Below are positions 1-7,735 of a stretch of 15,389 bases of DNA, piece after piece (position 1 is the stretch's first letter; every line of letters begins with the position of its first letter). The notes beneath the pieces are model-generated. The model did not search any database. It was given only the letters and a program-made list of their open reading frames with translations, and was not told the DNA's origin. Made by a program: the position numbers and the translations under genes. The stretch comes from an uncultured Sediminibacterium sp. (GTDB lineage: Bacteria; Bacteroidota; Bacteroidia; Chitinophagales; Chitinophagaceae): NCBI GenBank assembly GCA_937907555.1, contig CALEST010000254.1:1-15389 (forward strand). Reading direction: 5' to 3'.

Positions 1-1451
1 GTGGGTTGAAAAACCAGAATGCCAGTCATAATAATTTCAGGTTTACTTCTCATTATCAGTCTAATAACAGGCAATACGAGATTTTCTTTCTCTATATTTC
101 TAATAAGTCATCTGTTTCTGAAAACGGAGGTCTGGTAGATGTTAAAAAACTAGATAGCCTGGCATTGAATGACCCTTACGAATTAGAGACAAGATTGGGG
201 AGATCAGGAGCTGCCATCCGAAATCCATTTAATACCAATGTTAGTACCGGGCATTTGCAAAGGGATAATATGCTCTTGATTCGTCATCATTATGATCTAG
301 GTAAAAAAGATTCTTTGGTAACCGATACAGCAACCTACAAAATTTTCTATCCCCGTTTCAGAATTGAGCATACGTTAAAATATCAGCAACAACTTGGTCA
401 TTTTTTTGACAACAATGTGGATTCCTTGCGGTATCTCAATTACTTTAATTACAGAACCCGTAATGGCCAGTATTTTCAATTTAAGGATAGCTGGAAGATA
501 CTTACGAATGAATTTGCCTTAATCAGTTTTCCGGATAAATCCAATCAAAGTCAATTTTTAAAAGCAGCGATTGCACTTCAGCAGATCAGTGGAAATTTTG
601 ATACCCTCAATTCAGTCAAACTGAATAATATTTACGCCATTGGTGAATACCGGAACAGAACCAAAAATCAGGTTTGGGATCTGGAAGCAAAAGGGGAGTT
701 GTATCTGAACGGATATAATGCCGGAGATTACAGTGCATTGGTGAGTATGAAGCGATTGCTTGGAAAAAAAATCGGGTATTTGAATATTGGGTTGCACAAT
801 GTGAATCGAACGCCTTCCTTTATTTTTAATGCACAGAGTATGTTTCCTGTTCAAAACAGAACTGGTTTCAACAAGGAGAATATTGTAAAGTTTTTTGGAG
901 TATATGAAAATCCGGCAAAAGAATTCAGGGTATCTGCAGAGTACAGTTTGGTAAGCAATTACCTGTACTTTGATAGTTTTTTTGCAGCCAAACAGGAAGC
1001 AACGCTATTTAACGTAATTCAGCTGGGAGTGTTTAAGAAGTTTAAACTAGCTAAAAATTTGAATTGGTATACGGAAATACATGCACAAAAAACAGTGGGT
1101 ACAGCACCGGTTAATTTGCCATTGATTCTAACAAGAAACAGACTGGCATTTGAAGGTAATTTCTATACCAATTTATTCCTGTCTACCGGTTTGGAAATCA
1201 GGTATAATACTCCTTTTAAAGCAGATGGATACAGCCCACTCTTAGGTCAGTTTTTCTATCAGAACAGCCAGACTTTTACCAACAGGCCCGATATGCATGC
1301 TTTTCTCCACTTCAGAATAAAAAGCTTTAAAGGGTTTATCCGTTTTGAAAACCTGAATACCCTGTTTTCCAAAGTAAATTTGCTGTCCGATCAATATCCC
1401 GCACAGGGAGTCTGGAACAGAATTGGTATTTGGTGGAATTTTGTGAACTAA
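1..1451 (+). CDS. Putative outer-membrane porin (Porin_10-like), 5' end cut off by the window
   Basis: This is the C-terminal ~480 residues of a putative beta-barrel protein of the outer membrane. The frame is open through the left edge (first full codon at 3), so the TTG at 6 is not credible as the true start and the gene begins outside the window; relatives I know of are roughly 600-700 aa. Supporting features are the stretch with RHHYDLGKKDS and the following FYPRFRIEHT, typical of Bacteroidota putative porins, then many alternating aromatic/hydrophobic strands separated by polar turns, and a C-terminus ending RIGIWWNFVN, an aromatic-rich last strand as expected for Bam-dependent barrels. 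There is no plug or TonB-box evidence in the visible part. The TAA stop overlaps the stop of the convergent ispH by 4 nt. The substrate cannot be told from sequence; family membership is likely, transport function inferred. Confidence 0.8.
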   Translation, partial: GLKNQNASHNNFRFTSHYQSNNRQYEIFFLYISNKSSVSENGGLVDVKKLDSLALNDPYELETRLGRSGAAIRNPFNTNVSTGHLQRDNMLLIRHHYDLGKKDSLVTDTATYKIFYPRFRIEHTLKYQQQLGHFFDNNVDSLRYLNYFNYRTRNGQYFQFKDSWKILTNEFALISFPDKSNQSQFLKAAIALQQISGNFDTLNSVKLNNIYAIGEYRNRTKNQVWDLEAKGELYLNGYNAGDYSALVSMKRLLGKKIGYLNIGLHNVNRTPSFIFNAQSMFPVQNRTGFNKENIVKFFGVYENPAKEFRVSAEYSLVSNYLYFDSFFAAKQEATLFNVIQLGVFKKFKLAKNLNWYTEIHAQKTVGTAPVNLPLILTRNRLAFEGNFYTNLFLSTGLEIRYNTPFKADGYSPLLGQFFYQNSQTFTNRPDMHAFLHFRIKSFKGFIRFENLNTLFSKVNLLSDQYPAQGVWNRIGIWWNFVN

Positions 1452-2659
1452 TCTACTGCATCTTTTAGTTCAACACCATAAAACATTCCCAGTTTTCTGA
1501 TTACTGCTTCTACCACTGCATCAGGACAGCTTGCGCCGCTGGTCATAACAATATTAATGGTTTCCTTTTTGGGAAGGTAATCCTTAATATGGCTAAATTC
1601 TTTTGTTTGCCAATTGCAGTGAAGTATATTTTCCTTGTCAATCAGTTTATCCGGACCATCAATAAAGAAAGTAGGATATTGGGCTTCACAAAGTTCTACC
1701 AGATGAGAACTATTGCTGCTATTGTGTCCTCCGATTACGATGGCTAAATCCGCTTTGGTATCCAGCATTCCTTTTACAGCAGACTGGTTATCGTTGGTGG
1801 CATAACACAATGTATCCCTGGTATCTGCAAAATGATTGGCGATGGTTTCGCTGGTTAATTGGTAGTGTTGAATCAGCACTGATTTTAAGTAATCAGAAAT
1901 TGCCTGGGTATCAGTAGCCAGCTGGGTTGTCTGGTTAACCACTCCAATTTTCTGCAAGTCTTTCTCTACATTGAATCCTTCGGAATATTTGCCTTTAAAA
2001 ACGGTATAGAAATCTTCCGGTTTATTTTCACCTGTCATGAATTTGGCCAATTCTATGGTTTCGGCCATGTCGTTTACAATTACAGTGGGCGTATTGGCAG
2101 ATGCATGTGAAAAGGTCGCCCTTGTTTCTTCATGCTTGGGTTTTCCATGAACCACAATGCTATATCCTTTGGCGGCAATTTGTTCACTCCTGTTCCAGAC
2201 TTTTTCTACGAACGGGCAGGTAGTATTGTATTTTTCAATGGCAATTCCTTTTGCTTTTAATAAAGCTTCTATTTCCAGCGTGGTGCCGAAGGCCGGGATG
2301 ATGACAACATCATCGGGCTGCAGGGAATTGAATGGTATAATTTGTTTGCCATAAGTGTCCTGAAGAAATTGTACCCCACGTTCTATTAAATCCTTGTTCA
2401 CTTGTGGATTGTGAATCATTTCACTGAGCAGGAAAATTTTTTTACCAGGGTTTTGTTCAATCGTATTGAAGGCAATTTCAATGGCATTTTCAACCCCGTA
2501 ACAGAAACCAAAATGCCTTGCTAGAAAAATATTGACCGGTCCCAGATTCACCAGGGTGGGGCTGAAATCTTTTTTCAGTTTATCGGCTGCTTTCCTGCTT
2601 TCTTTGATTCGGCTGATAAAATTGCTGCGGTATATATTGGGTATCGTGAATTGCTTCAT
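1448..2659 (-). CDS. ispH: 4-hydroxy-3-methylbut-2-enyl diphosphate reductase (IspH/LytB), long form
   Basis: IspH is the last enzyme of the MEP pathway: a [4Fe-4S] protein that reduces HMBPP to IPP and DMAPP in the cytoplasm. The three cluster cysteines are visible at C53 (GFCYGVENA), C148 (NTTCPFVEKVW) and C378 (SGASCPDAVVEAVI). Other family signatures are MIHNP near 81-85, VHGKPKHEE, VNQTTQLATD and GGHNSSNSSHL. At 403 aa it is clearly longer than the ~316 aa E. coli enzyme: it carries a ~40-residue basic N-terminal extension before the first catalytic segment and internal insertions, resembling the long cyanobacterial/plant-type class. The ATG at 2657-2659 is the natural start. It lies 71 nt downstream of the rluE-like gene on the same strand, so it could be read through from that operon or have its own promoter in the gap; I see no exact TAnnTTTG there. 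Confidence 0.97.
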   Translation of the reverse strand: MKQFTIPNIYRSNFISRIKESRKAADKLKKDFSPTLVNLGPVNIFLARHFGFCYGVENAIEIAFNTIEQNPGKKIFLLSEMIHNPQVNKDLIERGVQFLQDTYGKQIIPFNSLQPDDVVIIPAFGTTLEIEALLKAKGIAIEKYNTTCPFVEKVWNRSEQIAAKGYSIVVHGKPKHEETRATFSHASANTPTVIVNDMAETIELAKFMTGENKPEDFYTVFKGKYSEGFNVEKDLQKIGVVNQTTQLATDTQAISDYLKSVLIQHYQLTSETIANHFADTRDTLCYATNDNQSAVKGMLDTKADLAIVIGGHNSSNSSHLVELCEAQYPTFFIDGPDKLIDKENILHCNWQTKEFSHIKDYLPKKETINIVMTSGASCPDAVVEAVIRKLGMFYGVELKDAVD

Positions 2660-2730
2660 GGTATATAAACCGTAAAAATACGAAATAGTTCGGTGATTGC
2701 TAGTAGGGGGGCGGGCTTATACTCCTTGAC

Positions 2731-3327
2731 CTAATAATCACTGATTTTGAGTCCTGTAAAGAATTCCTTTTCAGTAAGTTCCTGTATACAACCGGGTTCC
2801 AGGTTTCCTAATTGCAGGTTTTCTATGCGGACTCTTACCAACCTTTTGCATTTTAATCCAACCGAGCCAAGCATTTTTCTAACCTGGTGAAACTTGCCTT
2901 CTGTAAGACCAATGCTAATCCAGTTATGTGGAACTCTTTCTGATGGAATATAGTCACTATTAAACTGAATAATGGGGGGATCAACCAGGCTTACCATACA
3001 GGGCCGGGTTGTATAAAAAACTTCGTTCCCGGTTCGGATAGGAACCCCATTGCTTAGCAGATCCAATTGGTTCTGGCTTACCCTGCTGTTAACCAATACA
3101 TGGTATTCTCTCAAATGCGGTGTTGCCCCCTGAAATAAAAGCCTGGTTACTTTTTTATTGGTGGTTAACAGTAAAAGTCCTTCTGAGTGCTGGTCTAGTC
3201 TTCCAATGGCATGGGTTCCTTCCGGAAAATTGAAATGTAAATTTCCCAGTAAAGGAACAGCATGACTGCTTTTAAATTGAGAAACCATATTGCATGGTTT
3301 GTTCAATATGTAGTAGTGGTGCTTCAT
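2731..3327 (-). CDS. rluE: RluE-like rRNA large-subunit pseudouridine synthase
   Basis: This enzyme belongs to the RsuA/RluB/RluE/RluF family of pseudouridine synthases. E. coli RluE isomerises a single uridine of 23S rRNA (U2457). The catalytic motif GRLDQHSEGLLLLT places the nucleophilic Asp at D45. The N-terminal strand YYILNKPCNMVSQF and the C-terminal motif EGKFHQVRKM are family hallmarks, and the segment from DPPI to WISIGLTEG resembles RluE specifically. There is no N-terminal S4 domain, again as in RluE. Length 198 aa is normal for that class. Its ATG (3325-3327) shares one base with the TAA of the upstream histidine kinase gene (TAATG), which strongly suggests translational coupling within one mRNA. 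The family call is secure; the exact target uridine is inferred. Confidence 0.9.
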   Translation of the reverse strand: MKHHYYILNKPCNMVSQFKSSHAVPLLGNLHFNFPEGTHAIGRLDQHSEGLLLLTTNKKVTRLLFQGATPHLREYHVLVNSRVSQNQLDLLSNGVPIRTGNEVFYTTRPCMVSLVDPPIIQFNSDYIPSERVPHNWISIGLTEGKFHQVRKMLGSVGLKCKRLVRVRIENLQLGNLEPGCIQELTEKEFFTGLKISDY

Positions 3328-5156
3328 TAGTCTCCTCTGCCAACTAATGGGAATAATAAATTTACAGTGGTACCTTCTCCCTGTAAGCTTTCAATTTCAA
3401 TATTGCCATTCATTTTATTCATGAAATCCTTGCACAATACCAGCCCTAATCCAATTCCTTTTTCATTGGCAGTGCCAAATGTGGAGTAACTCACATTGTC
3501 CTGGAACAATCGGGATAAAGCCTCAGGAGACATGCCAACCCCTGAATCTTTAATGATGACGAATGCATTGTATTTGTTGCGCTTGGTATTGATATCTATA
3601 ATGCCACCTTCATTTGTGAATTTAATTGCATTACTGATGATATTCCTGATGATAAAGGCAGTCATGTTTTTATCTGCCCAGATCAGCTGACTATGAATAT
3701 AAGGCCGGATTCTGATTTTTTTATTGAGGGCACTCTGGTTCAGTATTGAGATAGTATCCGTAATAATCTGAGCCAGATCAATCGGCTGAAGATTCATTTG
3801 AATTTCGCCTGTTTGAGACCTCGACCACATTAGCAGCCCATCCAGCATCTCTACCACTTTTTTCACGTGTGTATTTAAATTGCTGGATACAAATTCAATT
3901 TCTGCCTCACTGAAATTTTTAAAGTTGTCTTTGTAATAGTCCAGAAAACTGATAATACTGCTAAGTGGGGCGCGCATATCATGTGAAATGATCGACAGGA
4001 ATTTATCTTTCTGTGCGCTGATCATTTTTAATGTTTCCTCATTTTCCAGCAGTTGCTGATTCTTAGCCTGCAGACTTTCCGATTTATCCTGAATGATTTT
4101 TATAGATCTTCTGATTTTACGGATGGCCAGGTTAAAATTAATTGCCAGCTGACCAATCTCATCCATTCGCATTTCGTCTATAAAGTCCGGATTGATATCG
4201 TCTTTGAATTTAGTAGCCACCACTTCTTTCGTGGCCTTATTCAGTTCAATAATTGGTCGGGTAATTTCCATTGAAATCAGGTAGCTCAATAATAAACCAG
4301 CAATAAGCGTTACGCCTATAAGGCCATAAAAAATCATTTCAATACGGCCCAGGTCTTCTTCATATAACTGGTTAATAGACTGTAAGGCAGCTTCTATTTG
4401 TTCATCATTGCTCTTGCTCTGTTTAATTAATTCATTTTGCAGGCCTTCTCCGTCAGAGCCTCCAATGCTTCTCTCCAGTTTTACAATTCTTACGAATGTT
4501 TTACGATATTCATCCAGGATAATTTCAGCTGTTTGATTGTTTTCATACGCAAAAATCAGTTTGCGTGCCAGAGAGTCAAATGATATGGCAGCCTTCTGGC
4601 TCTTCTTGGTGAAGTAATCGCTTGAAAATTGTTCCAGGTTGTTTAAGTCGGCCTCTGATAACAGCCTGTTGTCTTTTAGTTCTTTTTTGTGTTTCAATAA
4701 TGCGCCCATTAACCCCTGTTCTCCAATTCCCAGTTGTTTTACCGAGTCTACCATTCTTTCAAAAAACACTTCCTGTGCATGAATATTTCTGGTGATGGAT
4801 AAAAGCTTTTCAGCAATATGAGGTTTGGTGGCAATCTTGTTTTCATTAATGGCAATCAGGCTGCTGTCTATTTGCTTAACCAATTGCTGATAATGGGAAA
4901 CAGCATTGGAAGATCCGGTAATATGAAAACTTTCCGAAAATCGATCGGTGGTTAAAAATACCTGTCTGGCTGCTGCCTGCTTTCCAATATGGGTTCTTAT
5001 TTTATCCAGTTGACCAATCATTTGGTGAATGACCAGTCTTTTGTCATTTATTTTTACTGATATCACTATGATTAGTAATGTAATCAGCAAAATCAGAAAA
5101 TGGGATAGAAAAAGCTTATTTCGTATGCTTAAGTTCCTTAAATGGGTTTTGATCAT
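3327..5156 (-). CDS. Membrane sensor histidine kinase, orphan
   Basis: This 609 aa two-component sensor kinase has a clear domain order: a short cytoplasmic N-terminus, TM1 around residues 15-34, a long all-helical extracytoplasmic sensor region of about 35-272 (four-helix-bundle-like, not a recognisable PAS or Cache), TM2 around 274-295, a HAMP linker (~296-350, starting MEITRPIIELNKAT), a coiled coil (~350-380), HisKA with phosphoacceptor H392 in SIISHDMRAPLSS, then HATPase_c with an N box around 503-513 (RNIISNAIKFT), a G1 box DSGVGMS at 537-543, a G2 box KGIGLGL at 566-572 and GEGTTV at 593-598. All catalytic boxes are intact. There is no receiver domain, and no response regulator gene is next to it. 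It is the first gene of a leftward block and overlaps rluE by one base. The signal and partner are unknown. Confidence 0.95.
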   Translation of the reverse strand: MIKTHLRNLSIRNKLFLSHFLILLITLLIIVISVKINDKRLVIHQMIGQLDKIRTHIGKQAAARQVFLTTDRFSESFHITGSSNAVSHYQQLVKQIDSSLIAINENKIATKPHIAEKLLSITRNIHAQEVFFERMVDSVKQLGIGEQGLMGALLKHKKELKDNRLLSEADLNNLEQFSSDYFTKKSQKAAISFDSLARKLIFAYENNQTAEIILDEYRKTFVRIVKLERSIGGSDGEGLQNELIKQSKSNDEQIEAALQSINQLYEEDLGRIEMIFYGLIGVTLIAGLLLSYLISMEITRPIIELNKATKEVVATKFKDDINPDFIDEMRMDEIGQLAINFNLAIRKIRRSIKIIQDKSESLQAKNQQLLENEETLKMISAQKDKFLSIISHDMRAPLSSIISFLDYYKDNFKNFSEAEIEFVSSNLNTHVKKVVEMLDGLLMWSRSQTGEIQMNLQPIDLAQIITDTISILNQSALNKKIRIRPYIHSQLIWADKNMTAFIIRNIISNAIKFTNEGGIIDINTKRNKYNAFVIIKDSGVGMSPEALSRLFQDNVSYSTFGTANEKGIGLGLVLCKDFMNKMNGNIEIESLQGEGTTVNLLFPLVGRGD

Positions 5157-5206
5157 TTCTTTTTAAACTAGGTTCAGTGTTTCTCGGAATTAGCGTGTAA
5201 GATACT

Positions 5207-5214
5207 TAGTTTTG
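5207..5214 (+). promoter_or_regulatory. -7 promoter element of the uup-like gene (TAnnTTTG)
   Basis: TAGTTTTG is an exact match to the Bacteroidota -7 consensus TAnnTTTG, ending 4 nt before the ATG at 5219. With a start point about 5-7 nt past the element, transcription would begin at or next to the start codon, so the mRNA would be leaderless. I see no good TTG-type -33 box 19-21 nt upstream. Confidence 0.55.
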
Positions 5215-5218
5215 CAAG

Positions 5219-7132
5219 ATGCATTATGTTTCAGTTGAAGGTTTAACCAAAAGCTACGGTATAAACCCCCTTTTCAAGAATATTTCTTTTCATATTAACG
5301 AAGGCGATAAAATAGCCCTGATTGCCAGAAATGGTATCGGGAAATCTACCATGCTGCGGATTCTGGCCGGTTTGGAAACCCCGGATGCAGGAAAAGTATG
5401 GATTCATAAAGACGTAACCGTTGCTTTATTTGAGCAGGACCCCCAGTTTGAAGAGTCCTGGTCGGTGTTGGAAAATATCTTTCATCTGAATCATCCTATA
5501 ATTAATGCCATCAAAAAATACGAAGCAGCCATAGAAGCAGAAGATGCCATTGGAATTACAGAAGGCATTGAAGCCATGGACAATTTAAGTGCCTGGGATT
5601 TTGAGGCCAAAGTAAAACAAATCCTGGAAAAGCTGAATATTCATCACCTGACCAATCCGGTAAAAGATTTGAGCGGTGGACAAAGAAAAAGGGTAGCCCT
5701 TGCGAAAACCCTGATTGATATTGGGTTTGCTCATCAGCATACTTTATTGATTATGGATGAGCCCACGAATCACCTTGATGTGGAAATGATTGAGTGGCTG
5801 GAACATTATCTCTCACAGGAAAAAGTGACACTATTGCTGGTAAGTCACGACCGTTATTTTCTGGATGCAACCTGTGAGGAAATCTGGGAGCTGGAAAGAG
5901 AAAATCTATACGTATACAAAGGCGATTACGAGCAATATATGGAGCAGAAAGCTGCCCGTATTGAAAGTGAACAGGCCAGTATTGATAAAGCCAGAAATAC
6001 CTATCGTAAGGAATTGGAATGGATGCGTAAGCAACCCAAGGCCAGAACTACAAAAAGCAAAAGCAGGCAGGACAATTTTTATGAAGTAGAAGCCAAGGCC
6101 AAGCAGAAGATTGAAGATGCCCAGCTACAGCTGCAGGTTAAAATGAGCAGGCTGGGAGGGAAAGTGGTAGAGTTGAAGAAAGTATACAAGAGTTATGGTG
6201 AATTGCCTATCCTGAAAGGATTTGATTATCAGTTCAGCAAGGGTGAACGAATTGGTATTGTAGGAAAGAACGGGGTTGGTAAGTCTACATTTTTGAATAT
6301 TCTTCAGGGAATAGAGCCTGTTGACAGTGGGAAAATCAATATTGGCGATACCGTAGTATTTGGTAATTTTTCTCAGCAGGGGCTGGTATTTAAAGAAAAT
6401 GTGAGGGTAATTGAATACGTGAAAAGTTTTGCAGAGAATTTTCCCTTGGCCGACGGTTCTACTTTAAGTGCTGCCCAGTTTCTGGAGTTGTTTTTATTTA
6501 CTCCGGATAAGCAATACACTTTTTTAAATTCCTTGAGTGGGGGAGAGAAAAAGCGCCTGCAATTACTGGTTGTGTTATTCCGCAATCCGAACTTCCTGAT
6601 TCTGGATGAACCTACCAATGACCTGGATCTGCCTACGCTGGCTGTACTTGAAAACTTTTTAATAGACTACCCTGGATGTATATTGATTGTATCCCATGAT
6701 CGCTATTTCATGGACAGACTGGTAGATCACTTATTTGTGTTTGAAGGCAATGCGGAAGTAAGGGATTTTCCTGGTAACTATACACAGTACAGACTTTGGC
6801 TAAAGGAAAATGAAAAGAAAGATCAGAAATGGGATGATCTGGAAGCCAATAAAAGAAAAGGCGCGAGTACCGAAGAAATTGTAACCAAACAAACCACTAC
6901 AACGGCGGCTCCAGTTAAAAAAGTTTTAAGTTATAAGGAGAAAAGGGAACTGGAAAATCTGGAAAAGGAAATGCCTTTATTGGAAAAAGAAAAAGAAGAG
7001 ATTACCGCAAAAATGAGTGCAGGAAATGCCGATTATGCCAGCATGCAAAAAATGGGAGAGCGGTTATTGCTCATTGAAAAGGAACTGGAAGAAAAAGAAA
7101 CCCGCTGGCTGGAGCTCAGCGAGTTTCAGTAA
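5219..7132 (+). CDS. uup: ABC-F family ATPase, Uup-like
   Basis: This soluble protein with two ATP-binding cassettes has no membrane domain. ABC-F proteins act on the ribosome or on nucleic acid; Uup is linked to transposon excision, DNA branch intermediates and ribosome function. NBD1 has Walker A ARNGIGKS (36-43), signature LSGGQ (151-155), Walker B and LIMDEPTNHLD with catalytic E181. The charged linker follows (about 245-305), then NBD2 with GKNGVGKS (349-356), LSGGE (439-443) and LILDEPTNDLD with E464. A Thr/Pro-rich hinge and a C-terminal coiled coil (from KVLSYKEKRELE to the end), typical of Uup rather than EttA, complete the 637 aa; E. coli Uup is 635 aa. The first Walker A has Ala in place of the first Gly. 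It is divergent from the sensor kinase and convergent, 4 bp apart, with the FKBP gene. Confidence 0.93.
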   Translation: MHYVSVEGLTKSYGINPLFKNISFHINEGDKIALIARNGIGKSTMLRILAGLETPDAGKVWIHKDVTVALFEQDPQFEESWSVLENIFHLNHPIINAIKKYEAAIEAEDAIGITEGIEAMDNLSAWDFEAKVKQILEKLNIHHLTNPVKDLSGGQRKRVALAKTLIDIGFAHQHTLLIMDEPTNHLDVEMIEWLEHYLSQEKVTLLLVSHDRYFLDATCEEIWELERENLYVYKGDYEQYMEQKAARIESEQASIDKARNTYRKELEWMRKQPKARTTKSKSRQDNFYEVEAKAKQKIEDAQLQLQVKMSRLGGKVVELKKVYKSYGELPILKGFDYQFSKGERIGIVGKNGVGKSTFLNILQGIEPVDSGKINIGDTVVFGNFSQQGLVFKENVRVIEYVKSFAENFPLADGSTLSAAQFLELFLFTPDKQYTFLNSLSGGEKKRLQLLVVLFRNPNFLILDEPTNDLDLPTLAVLENFLIDYPGCILIVSHDRYFMDRLVDHLFVFEGNAEVRDFPGNYTQYRLWLKENEKKDQKWDDLEANKRKGASTEEIVTKQTTTTAAPVKKVLSYKEKRELENLEKEMPLLEKEKEEITAKMSAGNADYASMQKMGERLLLIEKELEEKETRWLELSEFQ

Positions 7133-7136
7133 GATG

Positions 7137-7571
7137 CTAGATAAAACTGATTAATTCCACTTCAAAAATCAAAGTGCTGTTAGGGCCAATCTCTGCACTA
7201 ACCTGACGTTCACCATATCCCAGATGAGGAGGAATGAAAAAACGCCACTTACTCCCTGTTGGCATCAGCTGTAATCCCTCAGTCCAACCTTTAATAACCA
7301 TATTTAGAGGAAAAGATGCGGGACGACCTCTTTGTACTGAACTATCGAAAATGGTTCCATTAATCAATGTGCCATGATAATGACAGGTAACTTCATTGTT
7401 GGCAGATGGTTTAGGGCCTGTTCCCTGAGTGATGATTTCATATTGCAATCCACTTGGTAGTTCTACCACCCCTTCCTTCTCTTTGTTGGCTGCTAAAAAT
7501 GTTTGACCCTCTTTTAGATTTGCCGCAGCTTTTTCTGCTTTTAATTGTGCTAACTGATCTGCTACACCCAT
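7137..7571 (-). CDS. FKBP-type peptidyl-prolyl cis-trans isomerase, cytoplasmic
   Basis: This is a proline isomerase/chaperone of the FKBP fold, 144 aa. Residues 1-35 are a short helical, Ala/Lys/Glu-rich N-terminal segment reminiscent of the dimerisation arm of FkpA/Mip-type proteins but much shorter. The FKBP domain runs from about 38 (LPSGLQYEIITQGTGPKP) to the end, with the expected active-site positions: Y65 (CHYHG), F75/D76 (IFDSS), V92/I93, W96, Y119 (GYGE) and F136 (STLIFEVEL). No signal peptide or lipobox is present, so it should stay in the cytoplasm, unlike FkpA or Mip. I chose the ATG at 7569-7571: an in-frame TTG at 7596-7598 would extend the protein by nine residues but lies upstream of the predicted promoter element at 7586-7593. 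Confidence 0.93.
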   Translation of the reverse strand: MGVADQLAQLKAEKAAANLKEGQTFLAANKEKEGVVELPSGLQYEIITQGTGPKPSANNEVTCHYHGTLINGTIFDSSVQRGRPASFPLNMVIKGWTEGLQLMPTGSKWRFFIPPHLGYGERQVSAEIGPNSTLIFEVELISFI

Positions 7572-7585
7572 AAATAATTTTTTTT

Positions 7586-7593
7586 CAAAGGTA
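7586..7593 (-). promoter_or_regulatory. -7 promoter element of the FKBP gene (TAnnTTTG)
   Basis: Read on the minus strand this is TACCTTTG, an exact TAnnTTTG match. The implied start point near 7579-7581 gives a leader of only 8-10 nt before the ATG at 7571. It lies 13 bp from the oppositely oriented element for the SRP RNA, so the two polymerases would bind overlapping DNA. No TTG-type -33 box is evident. Confidence 0.6.
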
Positions 7594-7606
7594 AGCAATC
7601 AATCCT

Positions 7607-7614
7607 TACTTTTG
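7607..7614 (+). promoter_or_regulatory. -7 promoter element of the SRP RNA gene (TAnnTTTG)
   Basis: TACTTTTG is an exact TAnnTTTG match whose last base is 6 nt before the first base of the SRP RNA terminal stem at 7620. That spacing is what is expected between this element and a transcription start, so promoter and RNA 5' end support each other. A -33 TTG is not apparent. Confidence 0.65.
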
Positions 7615-7619
7615 CGCCG

Positions 7620-7716
7620 TGGCAGGTCTTGCACGACCAGCTCCTGCTGAACCTCCCCAGGGCAGGAATGCAGCAAGGATAAGCGGTTGTAGCGGTGCGA
7701 TGCGAGTAGCCTGCCA
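7620..7716 (+). ncRNA. ffs: Signal recognition particle RNA, small bacterial (4.5S) type
   Basis: This is the RNA of the signal recognition particle, which binds Ffh and directs nascent membrane and secreted proteins to FtsY and SecYEG. The ends pair as TGGCAGG (7620-7626) with CCTGCCA (7710-7716). The helix-8 core is recognisable: CTGAACC, CCCAGG, then a GGAA tetraloop (7665-7668) closed by GCA/TGC, then GCAGCAAGG. The length of about 97 nt and the absence of an Alu domain fit the small Gram-negative form. A promoter element sits just upstream, and the 3' stem is followed by ATATTTTTA, a weak U tract that could end the transcript. The frame of the downstream transaldolase is open through this RNA, but that is coincidental. 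End positions are accurate to a few bases. Confidence 0.93.
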
Positions 7717-7735
7717 TATTTTTAACTCCACTTTT

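Noticed and set aside
2704..2714. G-rich run (six G, C, three G) as a possible G-quadruplex
   Set aside because: Only two G tracts are present; four are needed.
2693..2741. Inverted repeat GTGATT/AATCAC in the ispH-rluE gap as a possible terminator or operator
   Set aside because: Only 6 bp with a 37-nt loop and no U tract; expected by chance.
7572..7598. TTG start nine codons upstream for the FKBP gene
   Set aside because: It lies upstream of the -7 element at 7586-7593, so the mRNA would not contain it, and the ATG at 7571 gives a normal cytoplasmic FKBP.
7619..7735. In-frame N-terminal extension of the transaldolase by 39 residues
   Set aside because: The stretch coincides exactly with the SRP RNA gene, and the family N-terminus begins at the ATG at 7736.
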